Shown here: one piece after another, positions 33,295 through 40,923 of the stretch | Position numbering within the stretch: the stretch's first letter is position 1 | How the letters are laid out: each line of letters begins with the position of its first letter | From: Unio delphinus | Taxonomy: Eukaryota > Mollusca > Bivalvia > Unionida > Unionidae | Reading direction: 5' to 3' | Length of the DNA: 64,000 bases | NCBI GenBank assembly: GCA_029339505.1 | Contig: JAQISU010000210.1 | Span: forward strand, 16,507,501-16,571,500 | Made by a program: the position numbers and the translations under genes | Notes under the pieces: generated by a model | Seen by the model: only the letters and a program-made list of their open reading frames with translations | Database searches by the model: none | Told to the model about the DNA's origin: nothing

Positions 33295-33572
33295 TGTACC
33301 ATCAAGCTAACGTATTCATCTTCGACAGGGTTAAACTGTACGACGCTATTCGCGAGTGTTTCAGAAATAACATCGCTGGGGATTTCAGAATTGTAATATC
33401 TGAGAATGGCGATGAACGATTTGTGTTAACGACGCGGCAACAAGAACAATTACGTGAAAATGGAGGCGTCGCGGTGATTACTTGCTACTACGACCAGATC
33501 ATCCATTATGCACATAACTGCATGAGCAAGTCCAGACTGATGAGTATCCTTTCAGGAGAAAATCCTATGTAA
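33294..33572 (+). CDS. Hypothetical protein, 92 aa
   Basis: A rightward ATG frame in the 460-bp gap between two leftward genes. The peptide is mixed alpha/beta, soluble, with no membrane segment or cysteine motif that I recognise. It ends in a helical S-K-S-R-L-M-S-I-L-S-G-E. It is divergent from the 330-residue gene and has its own upstream direct repeat. Its composition is protein-like rather than random, but I cannot assign a family. Being the only rightward gene in the left half suggests separate, perhaps early, expression. Confidence 0.55.
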   Translation: MYHQANVFIFDRVKLYDAIRECFRNNIAGDFRIVISENGDERFVLTTRQQEQLRENGGVAVITCYYDQIIHYAHNCMSKSRLMSILSGENPM

Positions 33573-33662
33573 CAAGTGTTACAAAAAACGCTAAAAAAAA
33601 ATCAATAAATTATTTAAATTATTTACGAAAGCCTATATTATTTTTTAGTAACACTCACGTGG

Positions 33663-34019
33663 TTAAGATACGGGTCGCTCCTCGTTTAACATTTTTCTAA
33701 GATCACGAACTTTAGAACCAATTTCAGCTCGTTTTTGATATTCTTGGCCAAGCTTTTGACGTATTGCTTCAACGGTGCTAAATAGCGTTATAAATAAATT
33801 AATGTCGTTACCGTACAAACAACCATTGATGGATTTTTGAATTCCTTTCACGAGCCTGTACATCCTAGGTAAAACATAACGACCCTTACTAGACAGATAT
33901 TCAATATCTTCATATTCCGAGGTAATCTTGTCAACGTCGAGACTTTCAGATAATAATACCCCTTTATTATTTAAATTTGAGATTTCAGCAATTATAGCAT
34001 TTACATCATTGATATCCAT
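33663..34019 (-). CDS. Hypothetical helical protein, 118 aa
   Basis: ATG 34019. The protein is predicted almost entirely helical: an N-terminal heptad-like stretch (V-N-A-I-I-A-E-I-S-N-L), a middle helix and a C-terminal charged coiled-coil-like segment (E-Y-Q-K-R-A-E-I-G-S-K-V-R-D-L-R). It has no signal peptide, membrane segment or metal ligands. It is convergent with the 92-residue gene and lacks the block's promoter motif. The upstream sequence is very AT-rich. I do not recognise a family. Confidence 0.55.
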   Translation of the reverse strand: MDINDVNAIIAEISNLNNKGVLLSESLDVDKITSEYEDIEYLSSKGRYVLPRMYRLVKGIQKSINGCLYGNDINLFITLFSTVEAIRQKLGQEYQKRAEIGSKVRDLRKMLNEERPVS

Positions 34020-34118
34020 TATTTATATTTTTATATAAATAAATTTATTTATAAATATAGTATACTGTATCTCTAATTAATAAAAAAAAAAACATATATG
34101 ACAACACATCTTTGGAAC

Positions 34119-34240
34119 TCCTTGGGTGCCTTCGCATCCAAGTAAGACCAAGGGGGGACCCGAAACATACATCTCCGGCGGGAGGCCTAAGGTGGCAAAC
34201 GCCATCTTAGACCGCCCAGAAGATATGCTTGAGGTATAAC
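34119..34240 (-). other. tRNA-like or structured sequence 1
   Basis: On the minus strand GGGCGGTCTAAGATGG is followed by a stem-loop (GCCATCTTAGACC with GGCCTAAGGTGGC on the plus strand), then a B-box-like GTTTCGGGTCCC. A second hairpin, CTTGGGTGC / GCATCCAAG, lies at its end. The order resembles a decayed type II tRNA head as found in SINEs. It is not a convincing functional tRNA. Confidence 0.35.
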
Positions 34241-34379
34241 GTCACAACATGGACGGCACAATGCCATATATTTCCACTCGAGTGTTGTGGCAAATTTTAG
34301 GCATAACATGTACTTAATTAACTTAATTAAGGATGGATTATAATTCAATGGAACGATGATGGTATGATGTGGGCGTGGT

Positions 34380-34494
34380 AAACCAAACCAACATGGCAAC
34401 CCATGAAATCGAATTCATGGTTGCATGAGTTAGAAAAAACACCAACCCACGCTACCGAGAATGCGATAGCATGGGTTGCCATGTTGGTTTGGCT
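34380..34494. repeat. 25-bp inverted repeat
   Basis: The left arm 'ccaaaccaacatggcaaccc' and right arm 'gggttgccatgttggtttgg' are exact complements, separated by about 65 bp. It could form a long stem or mark the ends of a small element. Confidence 0.8.
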
Positions 34495-34561
34495 GAGGGG
34501 GACCGCCCCCCCCCCCCCAATTAATAGAAAAAAACATCTTCCGTTTCGCCATCAAATAATG

Positions 34562-34645
34562 TATCTGCTATGGGGACCGAACACGTAGTTGATAGATCTA
34601 TGTTTACAAGACAAACACGATACCATTACACCACGGACTAGTCAT
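34562..34645 (-). other. tRNA-like sequence 2
   Basis: The minus strand contains a perfect A-box form (TGGTGTAATGG), a 5-bp anticodon-type stem TGTTT/AAACA with a 7-base loop, and a B-box-like TGTTCGGTCCC about 35 nt on. Acceptor and T stems do not pair properly, so it is more likely a tRNA pseudogene or SINE head than a working tRNA. Confidence 0.35.
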
Positions 34646-34680
34646 ACAAAATAGAGATTTTTTAATATATATATATCTGA

Positions 34681-34943
34681 TATACTTAACAATAAGAGAT
34701 TTTTAAAATAGACAATTTTACTGTATCCATCGTATTTAGGAATATAAAATACTAAGTACACAAAAAAAAATTAATTTAACTGTTTGTAAATATCAATCAC
34801 GCATGCCTGCGTCAGTGAAATACCGATCATACAAGGTGGGAAACAGAAGTGTGTACTGAAGGTCACATGAATACCGATCAATATAGAGGAGAGGGAAGAC
34901 ATGTATACTTAACAATAAGAGATTTTTAAAATAGACAATTTTA
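34681..34943 (+). repeat. 40-bp direct repeat pair
   Basis: 34681-34720 and 34904-34943 are identical ('tatacttaacaataagagat' then 'ttttaaaatagacaatttta'), start-to-start 223 bp. Confidence 0.9.
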
Positions 34944-35437
34944 TGCTGCAACAATGAGAAATATTTTAAACAAAATAATACAGTTGTTTAATAAAACAGC
35001 GTTTTTATACTCTGTTATAATTCTCTAGATAAAATACATTCACATACAAGGAATTTTAACCACGCCCACCTACTTCAATGAATAGGAAACACTCGCGTTC
35101 TGGCTGAGCGAACATAGGTAATGCGTTAATTATAAAGAATTTCTGTACTGAAAGAACGAGTTAGCTGTCTGCTTTACTGCTAGTCCACCCACCCCACACA
35201 TGAGATATGTAGATAAATAAAACTAATAATGCAGTTTTAGCCCACAAGCGACAATAAAAAATTTTATTCTCTATCGAAAACTCATGCATTATATCTCCAT
35301 TACAGTCACGTGGGCGCGCCTAGTCAAGTACAGGTAATATAGCAGGCGACAAATTCCTTTGACGTCATAATACAAGGGAACTTAGTAGGTAGAGTGTGAA
35401 TTGTAGTGCGGATTTATCCATAAAGGATTTATCTCCC

Positions 35438-35938
35438 TTAAATAGTTTCAGTGTATACGAACTTTATTTTATGACCATTTTTTTTAGACAGAGATGTTTT
35501 AATGATTTTTTCAGCAACAAATCGAATTGAAGTACTACAAATATCGAAATATTTTCCAGCCGCATTTATCGACTGAAAGCTTCTCTCTTCATTATTTTCT
35601 AAATCAAACGATTTCACACCCTTGGGATGTTTTGCGTGCTTACCAGCGTTGCTTTTTAAAAGGTTATCGCGCTGCGAGACGGCTTGAAGATTCCCAAGAC
35701 AATTATCAGTCTTCACGCCATTTATGTGATCAATCACAAGACCGTCTTCGATTAATCCGTAAAATGCTTCATAGATGGCTCTGTGACAGAGATACTTCTT
35801 CCTCCCAGCTGAAAACATCAAATAGCCCATATTATTCAGATACCCAACCGGTTCTTTGAGTCTGCGGTGCCTGACAACACCATCACTAGAGGCTTCGTAA
35901 TTAGCAAGCACTGGGTGAGGTCTGAAATCTTGGCTCAT
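35438..35938 (-). CDS. HNH homing-type endonuclease with NUMOD domains, 166 aa
   Basis: The N terminus has the NUMOD4-like pattern (H-P-V-L-A-N-Y-E-A-S-S-D-G-V-V-R-H). The HNH core follows: H-R-A-I-Y-E-A-F-Y-G at about 52-61, the D-H-I-N-G motif at 70-74, then D-N-C-L-G-N-L and R-D-N. The C terminus (about 105-150) contains a NUMOD1-like helix-turn-helix (S-I-N-A-A-G-K-Y-F-D). Such enzymes nick or cut DNA at specific sites and are common cargo in phages and large DNA viruses. The start is ATG 35938, 13 bp from the stop of the neighbouring zinc protein gene on the same strand. The catalytic residues look intact. Confidence 0.9.
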   Translation of the reverse strand: MSQDFRPHPVLANYEASSDGVVRHRRLKEPVGYLNNMGYLMFSAGRKKYLCHRAIYEAFYGLIEDGLVIDHINGVKTDNCLGNLQAVSQRDNLLKSNAGKHAKHPKGVKSFDLENNEERSFQSINAAGKYFDICSTSIRFVAEKIIKTSLSKKNGHKIKFVYTETI

Positions 35939-35951
35939 TTGTATAATAATA

Positions 35952-36278
35952 CTACTTGTCTAATTTATTATCTGCTTTAATTATAAATCTCTGGATATAA
36001 TCTTGAGGGGTTTTTATTACTTTGTCCTTGATTTTATCAAGGATGACGGAGTCAATGATTCGTTTGTCATAGTAGCGTTTTAGTTCCCTGTATCGTTTAC
36101 CCCCACAAGCAAGGCATAATTGCGATTTTCCTCTAACACCCACCCCACATTGGAGGCATGGGAGAGGGCCTTTTGAACCGTTTCTCACGCTTTGCATATG
36201 ATACCCACAGAATTCGCTTCTGCATGATTTGTTACACGGGGTTGTAGATCCAATCATTAGCCACTTGCAGTGATTCAT
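35952..36278 (-). CDS. Small zinc-binding protein, 108 aa
   Basis: Two cysteine clusters are visible: C4, C15, C19, C24 with H27, then C41-x2-C44 and C55-x2-C58 in C-L-Q-C-G-V-G...L-C-L-A-C-G. The C-terminal 45 residues are basic and helical. It looks like a treble-clef or zinc-ribbon protein of the sort found beside polymerase genes in animal Polintons, with no proven role. ATG 36278 lies 43 bp from the polymerase ATG on the other strand, so the two genes share a very short divergent promoter region. Confidence 0.7.
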   Translation of the reverse strand: MNHCKWLMIGSTTPCNKSCRSEFCGYHMQSVRNGSKGPLPCLQCGVGVRGKSQLCLACGGKRYRELKRYYDKRIIDSVILDKIKDKVIKTPQDYIQRFIIKADNKLDK

Positions 36279-36320
36279 TATACTATATTTTTCTATTTAA
36301 ATACTTGTTTTAATTATAAC

Positions 36321-39089
36321 ATGGAGGAGTTCAAGAGATTATCGAAAATTAAGCCCTGGAAAAATACTAAATTCAATCTTGATAGGGAGTTCCAAAGATT
36401 ATCGAAAATCAAACCTTGGAAAAATACTAAATTCAATCTTGATAGGGAGTTCCAAAGATTATCGAAAATCAAACCTTGGAAAAATACTAAATTCAATCTT
36501 GATAGGGAGTTCCAAAGATTATCGAAAATCAAACCTTGGAAAAATACTAAATTCAATCTTGATAGGGAGTTCCAAAGATTATCGAAAATTAAGTCTTGGA
36601 GAAATACTAAATTCAATCTCGATAGAGTCTCTGATACACCAAAACGTCTAATCGGTGATAGAACTATACTCGGTAAAATCAGGGAGTGTTTTAATGAATT
36701 CTACCGAGACGGTGCAGCATACTGTTGGTCGACATTTCGAATTATTGATGAAGATGTCAATGTACCCATCATCGATGCTACTATGAACGATAAAAGAGCA
36801 GCTGAGATAATTTCACACCTTGGTGAAATTGCAAAGCAATTTCCATCCAAAGGATTTCAAGCAAAGCAATTTCCATCCAAAGGGGAAATTCAAAGATGGA
36901 AATCCAAAGGTGGAAATTCAAAGGATTTCAAGCAAAGCAATTCCAATCAGAAGTATTTTTTCAGAATAAAATTCATTATCGAAGTCGAAGGCAAATGGAT
37001 TATTAAGGATAAATTTGAACCAATCCTCAAGAATAAAAAAGCTGTCATTGTGAGTAGAGATTCCAAACCAGGGATTCTATCCGGCATTGACAAACCATAC
37101 TACGAGAGATCTTATCCCGTAACAGCAATCGTTTATGGGATATATCCGTTAAATGATAAACCCGATATCGCAAAACTAGCTCCTATGAAATATTCACCAT
37201 TGACTTCGTCAAGGCTCAATTGTGTAGCAACACGGGTAATGGAACACTTCACAAATGCATCCCGAGGAAATAAACTAACTGATCTGCGACGTAGGAAAAT
37301 AACCGAATGGGAACTGACAGTGAAACAGCACGGTGCAAAGATTTCTGATATAGCTAAATTAGAAACATCATTAAGATTCCCAATAACCGTTATGACGATA
37401 ACCGGAGAAGTATTACACGAACCGAAATATAACAAAAATGGAGCCCCAATACAGATTATTGATCATAACAAACACGCGTGGACACCTGCGGTAACAGTAT
37501 TTCCACGAGAACGAACCGTGAAATATATCCCCCCGGAATTTTCCGGGGAATTTTCCGGGGAATTTTCCGGGGATGTTTTCTATGAAGAGAAATTATTTGA
37601 TGCTATTCATGCGTTGTGTAAAGATGATCCTGTGTCAGTGTGGTTACTTAGTAGTGCTGGTTCCGAATCAGGATTTGATCAATTTGTAAGACCAAATGGT
37701 GAATTATATCGCGTTGAAGAGTTAGATACTAGAATGAGAAAAATCGCTAATGATTTTTCACCGGAGAGTTCCCATGAAAAACTATTGACGGATAGTTTTA
37801 CTATTCCATCAGTGGTAGCTCACTTCGCAAGAGAAAAAAACTCATGGCGTCCAACACGAAGTGATTTTCTCGAGGACGTTAAATTGAGTTGCATCGAATT
37901 TGGTCATGGAGGACTGTGGAATACAAAATACCATCGTGACGGTATGATTTCAATTGATATATCCGCGTGTTATCCTGGAAGTTTTCTCGGGTATGGGGAA
38001 TGCGCTGAATACTTCAAACGATTTGGACACCCCACGCATGAAATGACTCGTGTTGCGATTAATGGACCATTGCCTGATTTTGATTTAACCGGATTCGCTC
38101 GTGTGATATCATTTGAACTCGCTACAGGGTTACATCCGTGTAGTTATGTTTGGCTCGGTAGACACCTCTCTGAAAAACACTGGATGCCAATAGTGCTATT
38201 GAGATATATGATTGATTGTGGCATGCTGATATCGTTGATTGTTTCCGAAGCTATTATATGCTATCGAGCTCAGAAAGAAGTTTGGCTACCACAACCCGAT
38301 CTAGATCGTATAATCAGCGAACTACGAAAACAGTGTCCAGATTTCAATGAAGAAGAAATCATAAATTGGTCTAAGAAGTTATTTGAAAGTACAAAAGAAC
38401 AAGCAAAGGATTTTGGACGAAAAATAATCGGTAAATTTACCCAGGGTGGAAGATACGACAATGCAAAATTTTCCTCGCGGTTGATCATAGATGTCGCTGA
38501 ATACGATTTTATTGTAGCGGATTTAACGAAACAGGGAAAACTTGTATCCCGTAAGGATGCTTTTCTATCCAATGGTGAGAAATTAGGTACGGTTGTTACC
38601 TACTGTGATGGATATAATTCCCAGTACACACATTTGAGAAGTTCAATGTTAGCCTATGCTTGCATTAATCTATTTTCGATGATAAATAGATTTCCTAATA
38701 CCGCGGTTAGAGTAGCCACTGATTCGATGTATATACACAATAAGTACAAATCAGCTGTAGCGGCATTCACAGATCCGGAGGAAGCGTGGGGGCGTTGGCG
38801 ATTTAAAAAAGAGATGCTACATGAGTATTGTGAATCCGCAGACGTTGCCATGGATGAAAAGTACTTAAAATGTGATGAGATTCAATCAGAATTTTCTAAT
38901 GCACCACCGGTATCTGGTCCAATATGTAGATACAAGACAGTTTATTTAAACGGTTGTGGTGGGTCAGGAAAGACAACTCGTGCAATTGAATTATATCGTG
39001 GTGGTGGAAATACTTGTATTTCCAGTATCCAGAGTACGAAGAATAAATCAGCTTCGAAGAATTGTTGTTGGCGAAGCCAGTGGCGATGA
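36321..39089 (+). CDS. polB: Protein-primed DNA polymerase B with truncated C-terminal helicase, 922 aa
   Basis: It replicates the element's linear DNA. ATG 36321 is the first ATG; the frame extends back only with non-ATG codons. Residues 3-102 are five 20-residue repeats (E-F-Q-R-L-S-K-I-K-P-W...). Further short in-frame repeats lie at about 170-212 and 404-418. Palm motif A is D-I-S-A-C-Y-P-G (Asp about 546). Motif C is A-T-D-S (Asp about 801). A Walker A, G-G-S-G-K-T, starts at about 880, and the frame then degenerates and stops 40 residues later. A type B polymerase fused to a superfamily 1-type helicase is known in some animal Polintons. Here nearly all of the helicase is missing and the C-terminal tail continues in another frame. 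The polymerase part looks intact. Confidence 0.92.
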   Translation: MEEFKRLSKIKPWKNTKFNLDREFQRLSKIKPWKNTKFNLDREFQRLSKIKPWKNTKFNLDREFQRLSKIKPWKNTKFNLDREFQRLSKIKSWRNTKFNLDRVSDTPKRLIGDRTILGKIRECFNEFYRDGAAYCWSTFRIIDEDVNVPIIDATMNDKRAAEIISHLGEIAKQFPSKGFQAKQFPSKGEIQRWKSKGGNSKDFKQSNSNQKYFFRIKFIIEVEGKWIIKDKFEPILKNKKAVIVSRDSKPGILSGIDKPYYERSYPVTAIVYGIYPLNDKPDIAKLAPMKYSPLTSSRLNCVATRVMEHFTNASRGNKLTDLRRRKITEWELTVKQHGAKISDIAKLETSLRFPITVMTITGEVLHEPKYNKNGAPIQIIDHNKHAWTPAVTVFPRERTVKYIPPEFSGEFSGEFSGDVFYEEKLFDAIHALCKDDPVSVWLLSSAGSESGFDQFVRPNGELYRVEELDTRMRKIANDFSPESSHEKLLTDSFTIPSVVAHFAREKNSWRPTRSDFLEDVKLSCIEFGHGGLWNTKYHRDGMISIDISACYPGSFLGYGECAEYFKRFGHPTHEMTRVAINGPLPDFDLTGFARVISFELATGLHPCSYVWLGRHLSEKHWMPIVLLRYMIDCGMLISLIVSEAIICYRAQKEVWLPQPDLDRIISELRKQCPDFNEEEIINWSKKLFESTKEQAKDFGRKIIGKFTQGGRYDNAKFSSRLIIDVAEYDFIVADLTKQGKLVSRKDAFLSNGEKLGTVVTYCDGYNSQYTHLRSSMLAYACINLFSMINRFPNTAVRVATDSMYIHNKYKSAVAAFTDPEEAWGRWRFKKEMLHEYCESADVAMDEKYLKCDEIQSEFSNAPPVSGPICRYKTVYLNGCGGSGKTTRAIELYRGGGNTCISSIQSTKNKSASKNCCWRSQWR
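36327..36626 (+). repeat. Five 60-bp in-frame repeats in polB
   Basis: Units start at 36327, 36387, 36447, 36507 and 36567. Units 2-4 are identical, and units 1 and 5 have a few changes (including K to S and K to R in the last). Each encodes 20 residues ending N-L-D-R, so expansion keeps the frame. Confidence 0.97.
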
Positions 39090-39420
39090 TGAAATCATTG
39101 GTGATGATAATGACACAACAATAAGTGATATTGATGTTAGCATCATTAATAAAAAACTCTCCGGTTACAAACAACAGGACAAAAAAAAACAACGAGAATT
39201 TGATATTGATGCTAAATTAATAATCACTTTGAAGAAACAACAGAATAATCACTGCGCGAGTTGCAATTGTATAATGCGTTGGCAGTATTCGGATAAGGAT
39301 CCTCGCCAATTCACCGTAGACAGAAAAAATAACAATCTCGGTCATGTCAGAAATAATGTGATGTTGACTTGTCTTGAGTGCAATAGACGCCGGGGTGAAA
39401 GCACCCAGGGTGCTAATTAA
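38956..39420 (+). pseudogene. HNH/zinc C-terminal tail of the polymerase-helicase, out of frame
   Basis: In the +1 frame relative to polB, a peptide with Y-K-Q-Q-D-K-K-K-Q-R-E-F continues into H-C-A-S-C-N-C, V-D-R-K-N, G-H-V-R-N-N-V and C-L-E-C-N-R-R-R. This is an HNH-like, four-cysteine finger. It has no ATG of its own near the start. Together with the lone Walker A in polB it reads as the two ends of a helicase-HNH region whose middle (several hundred codons) was lost, leaving a frame change at about 38990-39090. The tail ends at 39420, overlapping the integrase stop on the other strand by 8 bp. Confidence 0.75.
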
Positions 39421-40375
39421 GACCATGCGGTGGCAATTGAGTATCTTCGGGAATCACTTGCAGTTGTTGTCGAGTAAATCCTCGCTGAGGAGCAGTTGAA
39501 TCCAGTTTATAGATTGCTGGTCTACCAGTTGATCGTGTTATACTAGATATCTTATGCGTAGTGACGCTCCAAATAGGATCAGTAGCCCTTTTTCTACCCC
39601 CTTCAAGCTCTCCTGGTTCGTATAAGTACCTCACAATGACACTACTACCAAGAATTGGTTGGGAAACGCTAGCGTTTCTAGGGAAATCTTTTTGTGGTTG
39701 TACGGGTATTGACTTCTTTTTAATCGCGTTGATAGGTTTCATGTTGATTTTTCTAGTAATCTCGTTATTCAGTGCAGTAATCACAGATGGTAACCTTTTG
39801 ACCCATTCACTGGATCGCTTTTCTTGAATGAATTCTTTTGCGTATTGATATCCAAATAACCGCTCAGCAATCGTCCGATTAAATCGTTCGACAATGGCCT
39901 GATCGCGATGTAGCGCAGTATGCCCTCGTCGTATGGTGACATTATGATTTTTCATTGTAGATAGAACTGCACCCTGAAATTCCTTGCCAGGATCAACCTG
40001 CAATAGATTCGGCCAGTGCAGAGGACCTCGTCGATAAATCCTTTCAAATGCAGAAGCAACTTCAGTGGCTGATTTTGTTTTTAACGGTTCTGCTTCTTTG
40101 TATCGACTTGCAATATCAACTACGGTTAACGCGTATTTGTAACCACGATCATGTGGCAGAAATAATATATCAGCCTGATGAACTTCATTAGGAGCGGTCA
40201 CATCAAAATGCGAGAATTGAATTTGTTTAGGTGGTGGTAGATAAATTTGCCATAGTGCCTGTTTGGATAACCAATCCGCCGCTGTAGTTTTTTTCACTTT
40301 TGCAGCGCTAGCGAGTTTATGGACTGCTGATTTACCTCTCCAGTATCCTCTTGGGGAATAATAAATTGATTCCAT
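39413..40375 (-). CDS. int: Retrovirus-type integrase, 320 aa
   Basis: It joins the element ends to chromosomal DNA and makes the short target duplication seen here. The DDE catalytic triad is clear: Asp69 in H-Q-A-D-I-L-F, Asp128 in Q-V-D-P-G-K-E-F and Glu163 in I-V-E-R-F-N-R-T, with 34 residues between the last two. The N-terminal region (Y-Y-S-P-R-G-Y-W-R-G) is typical of Polinton integrases. The C-terminal part (about 225-305) looks like the SH3-like DNA-binding domain (P-I-W-S-V-T-T-H-K-I, Y-K-L-D). ATG 40375 is used because codons further up lack an ATG. It lies 5 bp from the phospholipase stop, which suggests co-transcription. Confidence 0.95.
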   Translation of the reverse strand: MESIYYSPRGYWRGKSAVHKLASAAKVKKTTAADWLSKQALWQIYLPPPKQIQFSHFDVTAPNEVHQADILFLPHDRGYKYALTVVDIASRYKEAEPLKTKSATEVASAFERIYRRGPLHWPNLLQVDPGKEFQGAVLSTMKNHNVTIRRGHTALHRDQAIVERFNRTIAERLFGYQYAKEFIQEKRSSEWVKRLPSVITALNNEITRKINMKPINAIKKKSIPVQPQKDFPRNASVSQPILGSSVIVRYLYEPGELEGGRKRATDPIWSVTTHKISSITRSTGRPAIYKLDSTAPQRGFTRQQLQVIPEDTQLPPHGLN

Positions 40376-40379
40376 ATTA

Positions 40380-40739
40380 TTAATTACCAGCACCCATCAT
40401 CAATTTGCCTTTCATAGCTGATTTTACCAACCACGAAGCCAACTTTTCTTTAAAAGATTTATCAGGAATAGCATTTAACGCATGAATTAATTTCACATCC
40501 GCGAGATGCCTGTTTTGCAGATTGCTGCTTTTATATGCAACATCATGAGCATGACACGCCTTATCAATAGCGTTTATCGGATACTCGCCGGATCGGGGTT
40601 GATTTTGATCATCAAGTCTGATATCTAATCGTGTTCCGGGACCACAGTAGCTATATCCTGGAAGGTGCTTTTCTCCGGGGTACTTTGCCCATGGGGTTCC
40701 AGGGAGCTTTGTCAATTTGGCTGCGATATCACCTACTCG
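40380..40739 (-). CDS. Phospholipase A2 domain protein without its own ATG, probably made by -1 frameshift
   Basis: The peptide has the calcium loop Y-C-G-P-G-T and the catalytic C-H-A-H-D-V-A-Y helix followed by H-L-A-D. This is the short phospholipase A2 domain shared by parvovirus capsid N termini and adintoviruses, where it helps particles breach endosomal membrane. No ATG exists in this frame upstream of the domain. The frame opens just after a TAA at the end of the zinc-ribbon gene. It is exactly the -1 frame at a canonical A AAA AAC heptamer (40739-40745), two codons before that gene's stop. TTG 40715 could be a non-AUG start instead. A lost start in a decaying gene is the third option. 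The catalytic residues are intact. Confidence 0.85.
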   Translation of the reverse strand, partial: RVGDIAAKLTKLPGTPWAKYPGEKHLPGYSYCGPGTRLDIRLDDQNQPRSGEYPINAIDKACHAHDVAYKSSNLQNRHLADVKLIHALNAIPDKSFKEKLASWLVKSAMKGKLMMGAGN

Positions 40740-40918
40740 TTTTTTTTAAAAACATCTCCGGATGGTAAAATCTTTGATTTTGTAGAAATAAATCTAAACT
40801 TTTTTATACCACATGTTGCACATCTACCAGTTAGTGCTGATCTGTTATTTTTAGTTGTAACCGTCGTCACATCATTTGTGCTAGTACGCGTTTTACACTT
40901 CACACAATATAGATCCAT
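40733..40918 (-). CDS. Zinc-ribbon protein (DUF5679-like), 61 aa
   Basis: Two knuckles, C5-V-K-C8 and C33-A-T-C36-G, frame a short beta-rich core with R-S-A-L-T-G-R. F-R-F follows the second knuckle. This matches the small zinc-ribbon family DUF5679 known from large DNA viruses and Polintons, whose function is not established. ATG 40918 lies 5 bp from the packaging ATPase ATG on the opposite strand. Its last codons AAA AAA AAC GAG TAG contain the slippery heptamer leading to the phospholipase frame. Confidence 0.8.
   Translation of the reverse strand: MDLYCVKCKTRTSTNDVTTVTTKNNRSALTGRCATCGIKKFRFISTKSKILPSGDVFKKNE
40739..40745 (-). promoter_or_regulatory. -1 ribosomal frameshift heptamer A AAA AAC
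   Basis: In the zero frame of the zinc-ribbon gene the codons are AAA AAA AAC GAG TAG. This contains X XXY YYZ as A AAA AAC, the most efficient slippery form known in animal retroviruses. Slipping back one base enters the phospholipase frame. I see a 7-bp stem (CCTGGAA/TTCCAGG) only about 30 nt downstream, and no stem at the usual 5-9 nt. Confidence 0.6.
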
Positions 40919-40923
40919 AATTT

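Larger units (their letters stand above)
34020..35437. other. Central non-coding region of the element
   Basis: This 1.4 kb between the virion block and the replication genes has no protein-like frame. It holds a G/C-rich hairpin, tRNA-like sequence, a 25-bp inverted repeat around 34380-34494, a C14 run (34505-34518), and a 40-bp direct repeat. Its position between divergent expression blocks makes it a candidate control region. Alternatively, part of it (about 34110-34660) is an inserted SINE-like sequence. Confidence 0.6.

Noticed and set aside
34562..34645. Element-encoded working tRNA
   Set aside because: The A box and an anticodon-type stem are good but the acceptor and T stems do not pair. 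It is kept only as a tRNA-like feature.
36270..36320. Upstream extension of PolB, and similar non-ATG extensions of integrase (to 40393), repeat protein (to 29179) and pX-like protein (to 30182)
   Set aside because: These extensions begin at GTG or TTG and overlap neighbours. The first ATG fits better and is supported by promoter motifs or spacing.
36314..36651. Alternative frames over the PolB 60-bp repeats on both strands
   Set aside because: Because the unit is 60 bp, any stop-free frame repeats. Only the PolB frame continues into a domain.
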